Assembly (NCBI GenBank): GCA_943735955.1
Contig: OX030968.1
Span: forward strand, 928,747-992,746
DNA length: 64,000 nt
Source: Piscicola geometra
Taxonomy: Eukaryota > Annelida > Clitellata > Hirudinida > Piscicolidae
Direction: 5' to 3'
The notes beneath the pieces were generated by a model. It was not told where the DNA came from and made no database searches. It saw only the letters and a list, made by a program, of their open reading frames with translations. Below, one piece after another: positions 1 through 36,636 of the stretch. Numbering within the stretch: the first letter of the stretch is position 1; each line of letters begins with the position of its first letter. The position numbers were made by a program, and so were the translations under genes.

Positions 1-3440
<3,440 letters not shown>

Positions 3441-4167
3441 TTTCGGTGGAAGGCAAGTTGGGCAGCTCTACAATTTTGACATCTTCTTCAATAAATTTAA
3501 AAAAATAAAATTTAATAAATTAATATTAAAGTTTATAAAAAAAATTTCCGCGCTTTTCTAAATGTTTTTAACTTTCATTTGAGATTTAATATTTGAATGA
3601 GATCCTTTTTAAAGGTAGTTCAACGTAGGCTTTAAAAGTAAACTTCTCATGCATAGGCGCCTAACTCGGAAAATTTACTTTTCTAACAATAATATTAAAA
3701 TTATTATTCTCATTAATCTTTTTATTGAGAGAATTCTTAAAAGTGATGTGAATGACTAATTTATTCAATCAACAATGAGAGTGTGATCAAGGTTTTTGTT
3801 GAAATTGTGTTGTTGAGATGTTGTTAATCACGCAGTGTTGTTGTGGATGGTGAGGTGGTGTTGATGAAGTGTCATGGAAGAGATGTTGTTGTTGTTGATG
3901 TTGAGATGATGTTGTTGAAGTGTCATGGAGAAGATGTTGTTGTAGAGTGTTGTGATTTGAAGCGGTTTAAGCAATACAAACAAAGAATATCTAAGAGTGG
4001 AGTGCCGAGAGCTGATAATGTTGTTGTTGTTGGTGTTGTTGTTGGTGGTGTTGGTGTTGTTGTTGGACACTACAACTACATAGTAAACTGTTACTGATTT
4101 TGTTGTTGTCGATTTATATGCCTTGGTAATGATGGTGGTGATGATGATGTTGGTTATGATGATGATG
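3441..4167. other. Intergenic, GALNT upstream / KCMF1 downstream
   Basis: AT-rich to about 3800, then GTT/GAT-rich low-complexity sequence. No exon chain found. It should hold the GALNT promoter and the KCMF1 3'UTR. Confidence 0.5.
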
Positions 4168-7259
<3,092 letters not shown>

Positions 7260-7552
7260 GTTTAAAATTTAAACTTTTTGCCCGTTAGAGCTTAGAAACT
7301 GTACCGATATTTTTTTAATAGATTTTTTACAAATTATATAAGAATTTGAGTATTCAGATTTGTGTTTTTATTGTTAAAAAAATAACACAAAGTTCGTCAC
7401 GATAGTGTTAAAATTATTTTATTGTTTTGACAGCTCTTTAAACTTTAAATATTTCTTTAAACTTTAAAGTTTAAAGAAATATTTTAACATATTTTAAATT
7501 TGTAAAAAATATAATTTTTATATTATTTTATTTGTAAAATAATGCTAATAAT

Positions 7553-8485
7553 TCAGAAAGTGTTTAAAAGTCTGATAACATTATTCACTTCATTCAATTC
7601 TTTTTCGTTTCCTGCAGTCTGCAAAAGATCGCCATCTACATAATCCAAAGGAGATTTATTGTGTTTGTCCTTTATTCCAGCTACGGCTGCATTCTTTTGT
7701 AATATGCACTCGCACACTTTCCATCTTTTTTCCTCCACAGCCTATTCGAAGATAAAGCATATTTTATAATAATTATTACGCATTATAAAATATAATTAAT
7801 TTACTCTAAAAAATTACACTTTCTATGTTCACCTTGTGCAGACAAGTTTTCCCTTCAAAGTCTTGCTCTTGAGCCACATTATTACAATTTCTTTGGCAGT
7901 CATAACCACAACTTTGAGCATGAAATTAAACATGAGTATTTTATATGAATAATATACTAATTTATAATCTTCAATATATTGAAAAAATTGTTTTCATTAC
8001 AAATTCATTGCAAAAATTTTTACCTATGGTTAAGCAACAATTCCACAATGGCTAGCCTGCCAGCATAGGCAGCTCTATGGAGGGGAGTGGCAAGGGTTCC
8101 TGAGGTCTTCACGTTCACACACGAGCCTCCCTTCAATAAAAGCTTGCACACCTCCAGATGACCAGCCCTGGCTGCATAGTGCTGTGTCAGTAATGCAAGC
8201 TTGATCAAGATTTCAGATCCAGATAAATATATTCTCCAATTATTACCAGAGGAATGTATCCGTTGTTATCGGGTGCATTCGGGTTGGCTCCCTTCTTCAG
8301 CAAGAGTGTCACTCTTTCCACATCTCCCTGCAGACTGGCATACCACAGGCCTATAATTTCAGATAATTAAAAATTGATACACGGCCTATAATAAAATAAA
8401 GCCCACCCCTTTCAAATTCCAGCTCGTCCAAGGTCTGGTGCATTGAGGCATTGGTTGAGTGACAGTGACAATCATGGTCCTTCAT
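7553..8485 (-). CDS. ANKRD39: Ankyrin repeat domain protein, ANKRD39 orthologue
   Basis: Small soluble ankyrin protein. Five exons close in phase: 8407-8485, 8247-8350, 8024-8181, 7833-7911, 7553-7741 (202 residues; human 183). The N-terminus [12 protein letters not shown] followed by [20 protein letters not shown] matches ANKRD39 rather than a generic ankyrin protein. Ankyrin repeats follow: [19 protein letters not shown] with [16 protein letters not shown], then [20 protein letters not shown], then a degenerate one in which a Cys-rich insert ([15 protein letters not shown]) precedes [10 protein letters not shown]. The last exon reads [20 protein letters not shown]. Introns are short and AT-rich, unlike those of the neighbouring genes. 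Its cellular role is poorly known; the family call rests on the N-terminus and repeat order. Confidence 0.85.
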
Positions 8486-10461
8486 TTTGACTAAAATTCA
8501 AAAAATTAATTATTCAAAAGATAAATAATGATTCTAAATTTTCATATATGTGGTTCAAACTTTAAAAAAGTTAGTTATAAAACTATTTTTAAATTCAAAT
8601 TCGTATAAATTTAAAAGTGAGTCTGTGTTAATAAAGTTTCAGCCTCACTACTTAATTTCAAGTGTTATCCAATATATTTCCAAAGTTGTAAAAAAAATTT
8701 CAAAAAATATTTCAAAAGTTGTAAAAAATTATTTGCAGTTACAACCTCACCACTCAATTCTTCAATCAACCAACTGTTTCTCCACATCTCTCTAGTGTGC
8801 TTTACCTCCACCACACACTCACACACACCATCACCTACCTGCACACACACAATCTCACCACAACACACACACACAACCACCACTCACGTGCACACACTCT
8901 CACCACAACACACACAACCATCACTATTAACCACTATTGCATTCTGTGTGTCCCAGAGTTTAAAACATGCCTGTAAGACTGAACAAAACAGAAATGAACT
9001 TGAACCAACCAAACGTTACAATATCGTTAGAAAATTTAAAAAGCGTTAATGAAACGCAAGCATAAAGCTTCCAGACACCCACTGCCACAGGGTGTGGAGG
9101 GGGGGGGGGTGTGTGCTGAGAGGGTGGGTGAAAGTAAGGGTGATTATAATTAAAATGAGGTTGAGAGTCTTTGTTGCAAGAGTTGTGCTGCTGTGAAGAA
9201 TACTCAGAATAAAGGTTTGTGTTTTTGTTTTGTTTTTTGTTGTTGTGCTTTGTCGTACTGTGTTGTTGTGATGTGTTGTATTGTGTTGTTGTGCTTTGTT
9301 GTATTGTGTTTTTCTGTGTTATGTTAGGCTGTGCTGTACTATAGTTTTGTGTACTGTAGTTGTACCAGAGGTTGAAAACTGTGTTGTCATAGCAACTAAT
9401 ACGTACACAGGTTCTCATAGCAACACTCCACCACCACCACTGGCTGCCAGTACGGGGACAGACACGTGGGTTGTTTGGCGCGCTTCTGCCGAGATGAAGG
9501 ATGCAAGGGGGGAGGCTGTCAGACATGCAAGGGTGTCTTCGTTGCTGCAAAAAGCCCAGTCGGTCATGATTATGATCATAGTATTCTTCCTTTTTTTTTA
9601 CTCCAATCCTATCTTACCCTCTCTTTTTCGATCTTCTCAGCCATTCAACCACACCTTGTTAACTTTTCATCTCCCACTCACACCCCTAAGCCCCTGTCGA
9701 GGTTGCAGAGACCAGGACAAATAGAGAGGGTGTGGGCTGGTGAGGGGATGGATTTGGGAGGATGCAGGTGCCTCTGAGAAGAACTGTCCAGAAGCCGCCA
9801 GCAAATTCTGCTGACACAGCTGCAAGAAAGCATGAAGCTGCCACTACTGTTGTGGCATGGGTGTGTTGTGAGACGTTGAAAAGAAGAAATTAAGTTAATC
9901 AGTCAATCGAGTTTTAAAATTCCTTCGATTCGTACATTGTTGTACATAAAAAAAGTCAGTTTTTTCCTTATCATTTTGTCGCATTGGCATTCGATGAAAA
10001 TCAACCATGATCAGAACGGGAACAAGGGTGGTCTTTATTGCTCTGGGGCAGACGCATGTTCGCGCGATTAAATACCTTGATCGCATTCAGAATGCCTATG
10101 CCAACAATTGACGCTGATTTGCAATTTCAGGCATACAGCTAAAAACACACGCACGCATACATACACGTATAGTGTATTTGACTAAATACGCACACAAACA
10201 CAAATATGTATATATACTTAAAATTAAATAAGCTTTTATAAGAGGATGAAGCGACCATAAACATGAAACTGGCGTGTACAAAGCGCGTGCCCTTGTGATC
10301 ATGATGATGATACAACTGTATATAAATCCTAGATGAAAAACCTTTCCGAGCTAGGAAGCGTCAGGTAACATCCAGTGAAACAATTAAAAACTACTATCAT
10401 CATCATCACCTACAACACAATTAAAATTAGAGTCAATGCGTTCATTCCAGGCGTTTCAGTT
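8486..10461. other. Gap between ANKRD39 and the next gene, with a possible Cys-rich exon
   Basis: Mostly AC-rich (8800-8940) and TTG/GTT-rich (9200-9330) filler. The only protein-like stretch is on + at about 9454-9551: a clear acceptor (CTGGCTGCCAG) leads into YGDRHVGCLARFC, then RDEGC, GGGCQTC and KGVFVAAKSP, followed by GTCGGT. A downstream piece at about 9755-9810 after GGATGCAG reads NCPEAASKFC then stop. The same stretches on - also have good acceptors (CTTTTTGCAG, TTTCTTGCAG), so the strand is undecided. I cannot name a family. Confidence 0.25.
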
Positions 10462-13182
10462 TCAACTGTCGCCACCATCATCACCACCACCACCTCCACC
10501 ATCGCCACCATCATCAGCACCCCCATCATAACCACCACCACCACCACCCCAACCACCATCATCATTGCCACCAACCCCACCTCCATTACCCTCATCATTA
10601 GCAACACCACCATCGCAAGCATCACCTCCAGCACCCCAAGCGGCAACATCATTACCAACACCACCTGCACCACCGAGATCATCACCAACACCACCAGCAA
10701 GATGATTACTACGCCCACCACCAAGATCATCACCAACACCACCCCCAGCCGCAAGAAGATCATCATCATCAGCAGCAGCAGCAGCAGGTGGCTTACAGTC
10801 GGCAAGAAAGCCTTCGAAAGCCTCCTCAGCCTGCTCGTCCATGCCGTCAAGGGCGCCCAGGAAGTTCTCGAAGTCTTCGTACATTTCAGGGTCCACCTAG
10901 CGATCAATTTATAAATTTAATTATAATTTGTTAGGCAGATAATTAATAGATAATTAATAGGAATTAATAAGGTCTATTAATAATGCTATTTATAAATTGA
11001 CGGATCCTTCAGTTATTTGTAAACATATTATAGCGATCATTTTATTTAATGATTGGATTAAAAGTTTTGTATTGAATTGTATTGTACAAAATTGTATTTT
11101 ATTTCAATAAACTGTATTGAATTGAACTGTATTGTATTGAATTGTATTGTATAAAATTGTATTTTATTTCAATAAACTGTATTGAATTGAACTGTATTGT
11201 ATTGAATTGTATTTTATCATAATGTATTTTATTATAATGTATTTTATCATAATATATTTTATTGTATTGTATCTTACCTCCTCGTTAGGCATTATGTAAG
11301 TCTCATCTTCGTCTCTGTCGTGATGGTGATGATAGTGATGAATAGGTGGTGATGGTAATGATGAATGGGTAGTGATGATAACGATGGATGGGTAGTGATG
11401 ATGATGATGTACTTGAAGATGGTGACTCCGTAGCTGACGACTACGTTGGATGGAGGCTCTCCTGATAACGATCCTGTGCCATTGCTCAAGTTCAAGTCCT
11501 GGTGGTGATTATGATGTTGTAGATGATGATGATGATGATGATGTAAATAGTGATGATACATATGATAATGATGGAAGAAAAGACATGCAAATATGCACAT
11601 GACTGAAGACACAATGGTGGTGATGATGATGATGGTGATGATGATGATAATGATAATAATGATGAGGACGATGACGATGATGCCCTCACCCACCTACCCA
11701 CCTGGAACTCATCGAGGAGGTGGTCGGAGGGGGAGGAGTGGGAAGTGGAGTGGTGGGAGGCCCTGCACAGCACCATCAGCATCGCAGTCTCTAGCAGTTG
11801 TCGTCTGTGTTGTCTGTTCGGAAGGGTTGGGGAGGGGAGAGAGGTGGGGGGGGGGGATAGAGGTGGAAGGAGGTGGAGGGGGGGTGGTTAGTGATGACAT
11901 TAGACAAACGTACTAAGACAGAATGAGGTATAATATTGAAGAGACAGGCATAAACAAGTGAATATAAAATGATTTTTATAAATATAAAAATTTATTTCTT
12001 TAAAATATAAAATATAAATAATAATATATTTAGAGAGGAGTGAGAGAGCAAAGAACTAACTGAGGGGTGGCGTCGTCGATGATGGCTTCCCGCAGCTTGT
12101 GGGACAACTGCTCAAACTCCTGAGGACACTTCTTACACAACTGCAGACGACTCATCTGTCATGCATATTCATTAGGTGATTTGGTGTTGGATCATTTAAA
12201 TATTCATGCATAATTATGAATTAATTTGAATATCCATAAGGTCATTTGCATAATTATGGATTTATTCAAATAATCATTGGTTCATTTGCATATGATGAGA
12301 GGAACCTTGATGACCCGATGAATGCACTTGAGAGGTGGCAAGGAGGAGCTTTGTTGTTGTTGTTGTTGATTCTGTTGATGTTGTTGTTGATTCTGTTGTT
12401 GTTGTTGTTGTTGAGAGTGGTCGATAATGCAGGCGAGAGAAGAGATGATGGCTCGGAAGATGAAATCAAAGATGTCTGACTCCTGCGTGCATGGGAGGTG
12501 GATGAGTTGGTGGGTGAGTGGTGGATGAGTGGTTTATGATTGGATTGATGGATGGAGTGATGGATGGAGTGATGGATGGATTGATGGAGTGATGAATGGA
12601 GTGATGAATGGATGGATGAGACGTGCGCCTACAGAGTTCTGGAGAGCAAAGTCGGTGAGGAGGTAGAGGAAGTTGAAGGACTCGTCGTCTTGGTAACCAG
12701 TGCTCTTGAAGTGGTTGTGCATCTTGGTGAGTCTGTGTGGAAGTGAGGTGGTGAGGTAGTGAGGTGGTGAGGTAGTGAGTCTGTGTGGTAGTGAGGTGCT
12801 GAGTCTGTGAGGTGGTGAGGTAGTGAGAGATGGTCTGTTGTAGTGTGGGGTGAAAGTGAAGGAAAGTGGTAGCGTGTTATACTATGAGAGGTGACGTGGT
12901 GTGGAGTAAATAGAAACAGTAAAACGAAGAGGTGAGGAAGAGATGAGACCTGGAAAGGAACGAAGTTTTGAAGACAGCATTGTTCTCTTCGGAAAAGACG
13001 TTGTTGCTCAAGTGCACGCAGCACAGAGCCCCGATGTACTGCACGTTGTCCGTCTCCACCAACTAAGGGAGGGAGGCGGGAGGAAGATGCTTGAGAGAAA
13101 CTCTTTTTTAAACATTTAAAACTCTTTATCAACAAGCAAGTACTCCATTTGTCAGTTAGAAACACCCTGGAGGTCAACCACC

Positions 13183-13274
<92 letters not shown>

Positions 13275-13640
13275 CACGCCAGAGGTTCCCCATGGTCGGT
13301 TAGAGATACCCTGGCACCTGATTTGTCAGACAAAGAACCATGTCGTCCATCATGGCGGCATCAGAGGCGTAGGAGCAGAAGAGGTCGGTGAGGACGTCGA
13401 GTGCCTCGTGCAGGAGGGCAGGGTTTGTGAAGAGGTAGCTGAGCGTCTTGCTGACGTCCTTGTAGTAAGGCGGCTGTGTGTGGTTGGAGGGTTAGTCTAA
13501 GTGGAAGCTTACTTGGATTCTTAGTCATAGATCATTCTGTGCGTTAGGTGGAAAGACATAAGGCCTGTTTGATTGGATTCGCATCATTTTAATGAATAAA
13601 TTCACCCAAAAGGATTTGGCCTTGACGTTGAAGGAGTGAT
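10462..13640 (-). CDS. Unidentified helical-repeat protein, perhaps karyopherin-like; N-terminus not found
   Basis: Ten exons close in phase: 13606-13640, 13318-13473, 12950-13062, 12633-12732, 12306-12482, 12061-12155, 11702-11804, 11413-11498, 11278-11314, 10462-10896. Fragments such as [76 protein letters not shown] and [17 protein letters not shown] look like paired amphipathic helices of the HEAT/importin-beta type. A poly-Q insert sits in the exon at 12306-12482. The end is acidic ([29 protein letters not shown]) and then Gly/Asp-rich. The last exon may instead end at a GTAAGC donor (10791-10796) and continue into 9.8 kb. I could not match it to a specific importin or exportin. The start codon and first exon were not found. 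That it is a real gene is well supported; the family is a guess. Confidence 0.55.
13190..13272. repeat. (AC)n microsatellite
   Basis: AC tract of about 80 bp in the intron between exons at 13318-13473 and 12950-13062 of the unidentified minus-strand gene. Confidence 0.97.
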
Positions 13641-14149
13641 CTGAATGGTGTGTGGAATGCTTATGGTCATCGTTTCATTCAAAAGTTAAAGACCTTTGAT
13701 TCGCATCCGAATCGGCTTATTATACCGTTACAGAACTACAACTTAACTTAAAAATTAACTTATCTGAAAACTATATTTTGAAATAATGGACAAAAACTAA
13801 TAAAAACCATTTAAATCCAAAAACTGGGAAACAAACCTAGAGATTTTGACATTTTTGAAATGCAACGAACTATAAACTTTTTAAGCAAATAAACAAAGGA
13901 TTTAAATTCAATAGATCAAAAAGATGCAAACAGATACTTAATAAAAATGAAAATATAAAAATAAATATATAAAAATTTTCAAGTGAATCAAACACAATCA
14001 ATCCAATTGATTGATTGAGTCAGTGCTGGCTTCTGAAAAAAACACTTCTTTTCACAACACTGGGACAGAGAGACAGTGTGGTAAAGTGGACTATAAAATT
14101 AAAAAAGATGGCACACTGGATGCAGTCAGTAGATCCTTTCCTTTAAGAG
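13641..14149. other. Divergent intergenic region upstream of RPL3
   Basis: AT-rich; no exon found. It separates the minus-strand unidentified gene from RPL3 and probably holds the RPL3 promoter and the missing first exon(s) of the other gene. Confidence 0.4.
14134..14149 (+). promoter_or_regulatory. 5'TOP-like pyrimidine tract before the RPL3 start
   Basis: The sequence TCCTTTCCTTT ends six bases before the RPL3 ATG. A short pyrimidine tract at the mRNA 5' end (TOP) is the standard translational control element of ribosomal protein genes. That transcription starts inside this tract is inferred. Confidence 0.55.
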
Positions 14150-18199
<4,050 letters not shown>

Positions 18200-18256
18200 G
18201 CTGCAGATGCTTCCATTCTTTCCTCCATGCACCTCGCATCGTTTTAACCCTTCCTC

Positions 18257-18262
18257 AATAAA
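18257..18262 (+). terminator. RPL3 poly(A) signal
   Basis: AATAAA 58 bases after the RPL3 stop codon, which suits the short 3'UTR usual for ribosomal protein genes. Confidence 0.8.
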
Positions 18263-19540
18263 TGTGGAAAGAGATTTTGTGAATTTATGAACAACCTTAG
18301 TGTAGAAAAATTGATTAAAATCATTTAATTAGGGTGTACGGGAATCATATATATTATTACTATAGGTATATGATGGTAATCGACGAGCGACACATTTCAG
18401 TACAAAGTAGTTTTTTTTGAGTAGAGAATAATGTGATTAAAAATCATAACTGAATAAACTAACGAAGTTTTGTATGCGAAATCAACTAGTGCGTCAAGAA
18501 ACTAATTTTGATTAGCATTATTAATAATAATGCTATTATAATAATAATATACAATAATTTAAAATGATTGAAATGAAGGATACAATTGTGTGTGAGAATC
18601 GAACCAGCTACCTATTGTTCTATCGGTTATGGGTTGAACCACTAATCAATTAAACTACTTGCTCAGGCCCTTTATTTTTCAAATAGAAATCTGAAAACTT
18701 ATTCTTCAAGTACCTTCTCAAGGTGGGCTGAGAGCGATTCTAAGAACACCAAATATAGGCGAGTGACAATTAGAGATTTGATCATTGTGCCTTAAATAAG
18801 TCAAGTTAATGAAAATTATGAAGTGGAATTAAAAATAAGTCAGACGATCATCGTATGATCAGAGTATGACCGTATTTTCATGTGATTTATCACTTTTTGA
18901 ATTATGATTTTTCTTTCTGAGTATATATATAAATATTCACTTGAATAGTGTATTTATTATTGACATTTTTTCTTAAAATAAAGTTTACTTTAAGTAGCTC
19001 TGCTAACACAATAATTATTATAAATGACTAAATCTTGTAACAACACAGTTCCAAGAATCAGCGTCATCATATTCGTCCAATCTTTCATTATACTTTATGA
19101 CATTAATATAGAAATCAATTACGTCTTTAAAAGTGAAATACTTCCTTTCAGTGAAGCTCAAGTGAGATTTAAATTTCCTATTCATACAGTTAGCTCAAGT
19201 GAACGCTGATTGGCTGAAAAAGTGGTCTGGTCGTGACGTCACGAAATAAATAAACTTAAGCCGGATTCTTAACGAAAATATCGTCAAATCCAACTTAAAT
19301 AATGTCATCAAGTGTATAAAAACTTCAAATCAAAATATCTATTTAAAAAACGTTTTTGATAGCTTATTAGGGAATATTGTAGAAAATAAAAAAGTTTTGG
19401 ATCAATTGAGAGTTGTACACAACACGTAAATACTCTTCAGAATCAAAAATTTACTTGTCGTTCAACCTAGTCAAATCACTTTATAATTATTTAAAAGCAG
19501 TAAATCTTGTTTTAAAGTTAATTTTTGAACAAACCTACAA
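18263..19540. other. Intergenic RPL3-NPC1
   Basis: AT-rich, non-repetitive. Apart from a pol III box-like segment (18585-18672, minus) I see no gene. Confidence 0.5.
18585..18672 (-). repeat. Possible tRNA-derived SINE or tRNA pseudogene
   Basis: On the minus strand 18605-18594 reads GGTTCGATTCTC, one mismatch from the pol III B-box consensus (GGTTCGANTCC). About 40 bases upstream is TAGTTTAATTGATTAGTGG, a weak A-box-like stretch. Stems are too degraded for a working tRNA. No second copy was noticed in the window. Confidence 0.3.
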
Positions 19541-33673
<14,133 letters not shown>

Positions 33674-33985
33674 TCTTATGTGTGTTCGTGCTTGTATGTG
33701 CGTGTGTTCGTGTGTGTGTTCGTGTGTGTGTGTGTGTTCGTGCGTGTGTGTGTTTGTGCGTGTGTTCGTGCGTGTGTAAGTGTACATTTGAGATGACACG
33801 ACTCTTGATATTAGTCACTATTCTTTATTTTCCATGACACTTGTACACTTGTGTACACCATAATCATCATCATCATCATCATCATCATCGTCATCATCAT
33901 CATGGTCATCATCATCGTCATCGTCGTCAACTGCCATCTCTTTGCCATTATTCTTCAGTATACATATGTATTTATAAACATACTT

Positions 33986-34059
<74 letters not shown>

Positions 34060-36636
34060 ACACATACACATACACACACATACACACACACATGAACATG
34101 ACGACGCTGTCTGATGCTGATAATGATGATGATGGTGGTGATGATGATGATTTTTGTACTTGTTTGTATTAATTTGTAAGTCGATCAGCATTGCATCTTA
34201 AGGACTACAATCACTAACAACCTTCAAACAATTGTTCCTTCAAATGAGTTAATTTATTCACTCATTATCCCATTATAATTATGATGATGATGATTATTAT
34301 ATTATTATTATTATTTATTTCTCAAGTCTATTTATAATTATTATCGTTATAAAATCAATAATAATAATGATAATGATAATTTAATTGTCTCTTTTATCGA
34401 CTGTGGACTTTGACTGCGACCCTCATTGCTGTTTCCACTCAATCATCATTTCCTATCTAATTATTATTCCTATTCTTTTTATCACTAATGTGTATAGTTA
34501 TTGTTATTATAAATTAATAATAATATCATTATGTTACTTTTATTTCTATGCTTATTCCACAATATATTTTCTATGCTCCTGAATTAGTTCTTTGCTAGGC
34601 TGAATAGAGTCTGGGGAATCCCCAAATTGATCTGTTTCTGTTTCATAGACCTCCGTGGACTGGATGTGTTGGAAGTATTATTAATGATGAGAACCACTCC
34701 AACACTCAAACACACATGTGTTTTGTAAATCATTGTATTATTTTTATTTTGCTTTTAATTTTTTAATGCGATTCTTGATATACAACATCGTCATCGACAT
34801 TAGTATCACCAGCATCATTATCATCATCATCATCATCATCTCCAGTAAACTATTGGGTTAATGAATTCGAGACTTTCCCACTCAATTTAATTTCATGATG
34901 AATGCCCGATTTGAATATCCGATCGATTCAAAAGATGGCGATATCATTATCATCATCGTCACCATCATCACCATCATCATCACCATCATCGTCACCATCA
35001 TCATCATCACCATCATCACCATCATCAACATCATCATCATCATCATCATCACCATCATGCACAAGATGGCGATGATGGCGTTCGCTTGACAGCCTCTGTC
35101 TCCATGTTGCACCTACATTTGTAATTTATTCTGAATTATCAGGCTTCGAACTATTACCTTCATCTTAATTATTATTAGTTTTATTATTCTTTGTTATTAT
35201 AATTTTATAATTATCATTGTTATTATTATTTTATCATTATAATTATTGTTATTATGCAATGAACCTAATTTCGCGAAGGTCATGCATTTTGACTTCCCAA
35301 CTCACCATGCCTTTCTCTACGTGTACTCAATTTTCACCTGCATCTCAAGTACAGCAGTTATTACTGTAATCATTACTACTATTACATTGTTGCTTATTTA
35401 TAAATTATTATTAATTTATTTCTTAATAAAATATAAATATTATTTATTTTTGAGCTTTCTTTCCAGCTTACTTTATTTTTCGCGCCTTTATTTTCAATAC
35501 AAGCTTGCTTCTAACACATTCAATCGTCATCAACACCATCATTATATTACTATTATTATTTTGTATAATTATTATCATTTGTTATTCTTTTTATGGTTGT
35601 CATAGGATCAGTGTCTTGATGGAGATAAACAACATAGAATTTATTTTAAATAAATCTCACAATGAGAGACTATCAGGTAGGCAAACGTACTCATTACCAC
35701 TACCACCTCTATCGCCGCTACCACCACTACTACTACTACCACTGCTTCTGCCACCACTACCACCACCACCACCGCGACTGCAACTACAAGCTAGTATTGT
35801 GAATAAGAAATTCGCTAGGCAAGTAATTAATGATCTGAGTATATCTGTGTGTATGTCTGTGTGTTTGTCTCTATGTGTATGTCTGTGTGTTTGTCTGTGT
35901 CTTTTTATGTGTGTTTGTCGCATTGTCTGTCTCATTTTAAAGCCTCTTTCATTGAATCTTTTATTGACGCATCATCATCAGCAAACCAATAAAAATGAAT
36001 TGTGCACCAACTGTAAAGAAACAAAAACAATTCATTTTGTAAATTATTCAGTCCGTTATTCTCAATCATCAGGTTTGTGTAATATTTCAATTCTGTCCGT
36101 TATGACTAATGATTGCATGCAATTATTCCATTCGAACGTCGCTTCTAACGACGACGATGACGACAGCCACCGACAGCGACTAGAAATCTGAAGTCTCCTT
36201 TCATAGCGTCTGTTGTATACTCGTGTATTTATTTTAACAAGAAGCTTCTTGGAGTACTTTTTGGAATCATTCAGACTAACTTTAAGGATGTTTATTAAAT
36301 GTTTAAGAACTCAATGTTTGTGTTTGTTTTCTTGAGTTTAAAGTTGGTTGGAGTGTCAACTAAGACACATAAACTAAGACAGAAATGGTGTCAAAGGTCA
36401 ACTCATGAGACGTTTTTCATACTTGACCTCAAGGTTGGAAATTTTCAAGTTCTAAGATTTGTCATTGAAATAACTCACTTGAGAAAGTTGAAACTAGAAA
36501 CAATATAAAACTTCTAGCCTATTTTTAAAGGCTTATTTTTTGCAAAAGTTTATTTTGTTTTTGACCAGTATCAAAACTATAAAATAAATACTGGATCGCC
36601 CAACACTAAAAACTAAAAAAGCATTCCTCCAAAATA
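33674..36636. other. Gene-free stretch between NPC1 and SOD
   Basis: GT tract at 33680-33778, (ATC)n at 33858-33915, (AC)n at 33985-34092, CATCAT-rich blocks at 34800-34840 and 34945-35060, then AT-rich sequence. The triplet block at 34.9-35.1 kb is flanked by two CAAAAGATGGCG/ACAAGATGGCG boxes that resemble YY1 sites. No exon chain was found. Confidence 0.5.
36578..36584 (+). promoter_or_regulatory. TATA box upstream of the SOD gene
   Basis: TATAAAA 53 bases before the SOD start codon. With initiation about 30 bp downstream, the 5'UTR would be about 25-30 nt. Inferred from position only. Confidence 0.4.

Noticed and set aside
9775..9830. In-frame TGA after KFC followed by HSCKKA, as if a selenoprotein
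   Set aside because: No SECIS-like structure identified and the exon itself is uncertain.
9895..10086. Minus-strand ORF containing DFHRMPMR, similar to a stretch I recall from ARMH3
   Set aside because: Single isolated match, no neighbouring ARMH3-like exons, surrounding sequence AT-rich and not protein-like.
35246..36191. Overlapping AT-rich ORFs of 119 and 228 codons
   Set aside because: Composition-driven; no domain, no good splice context.
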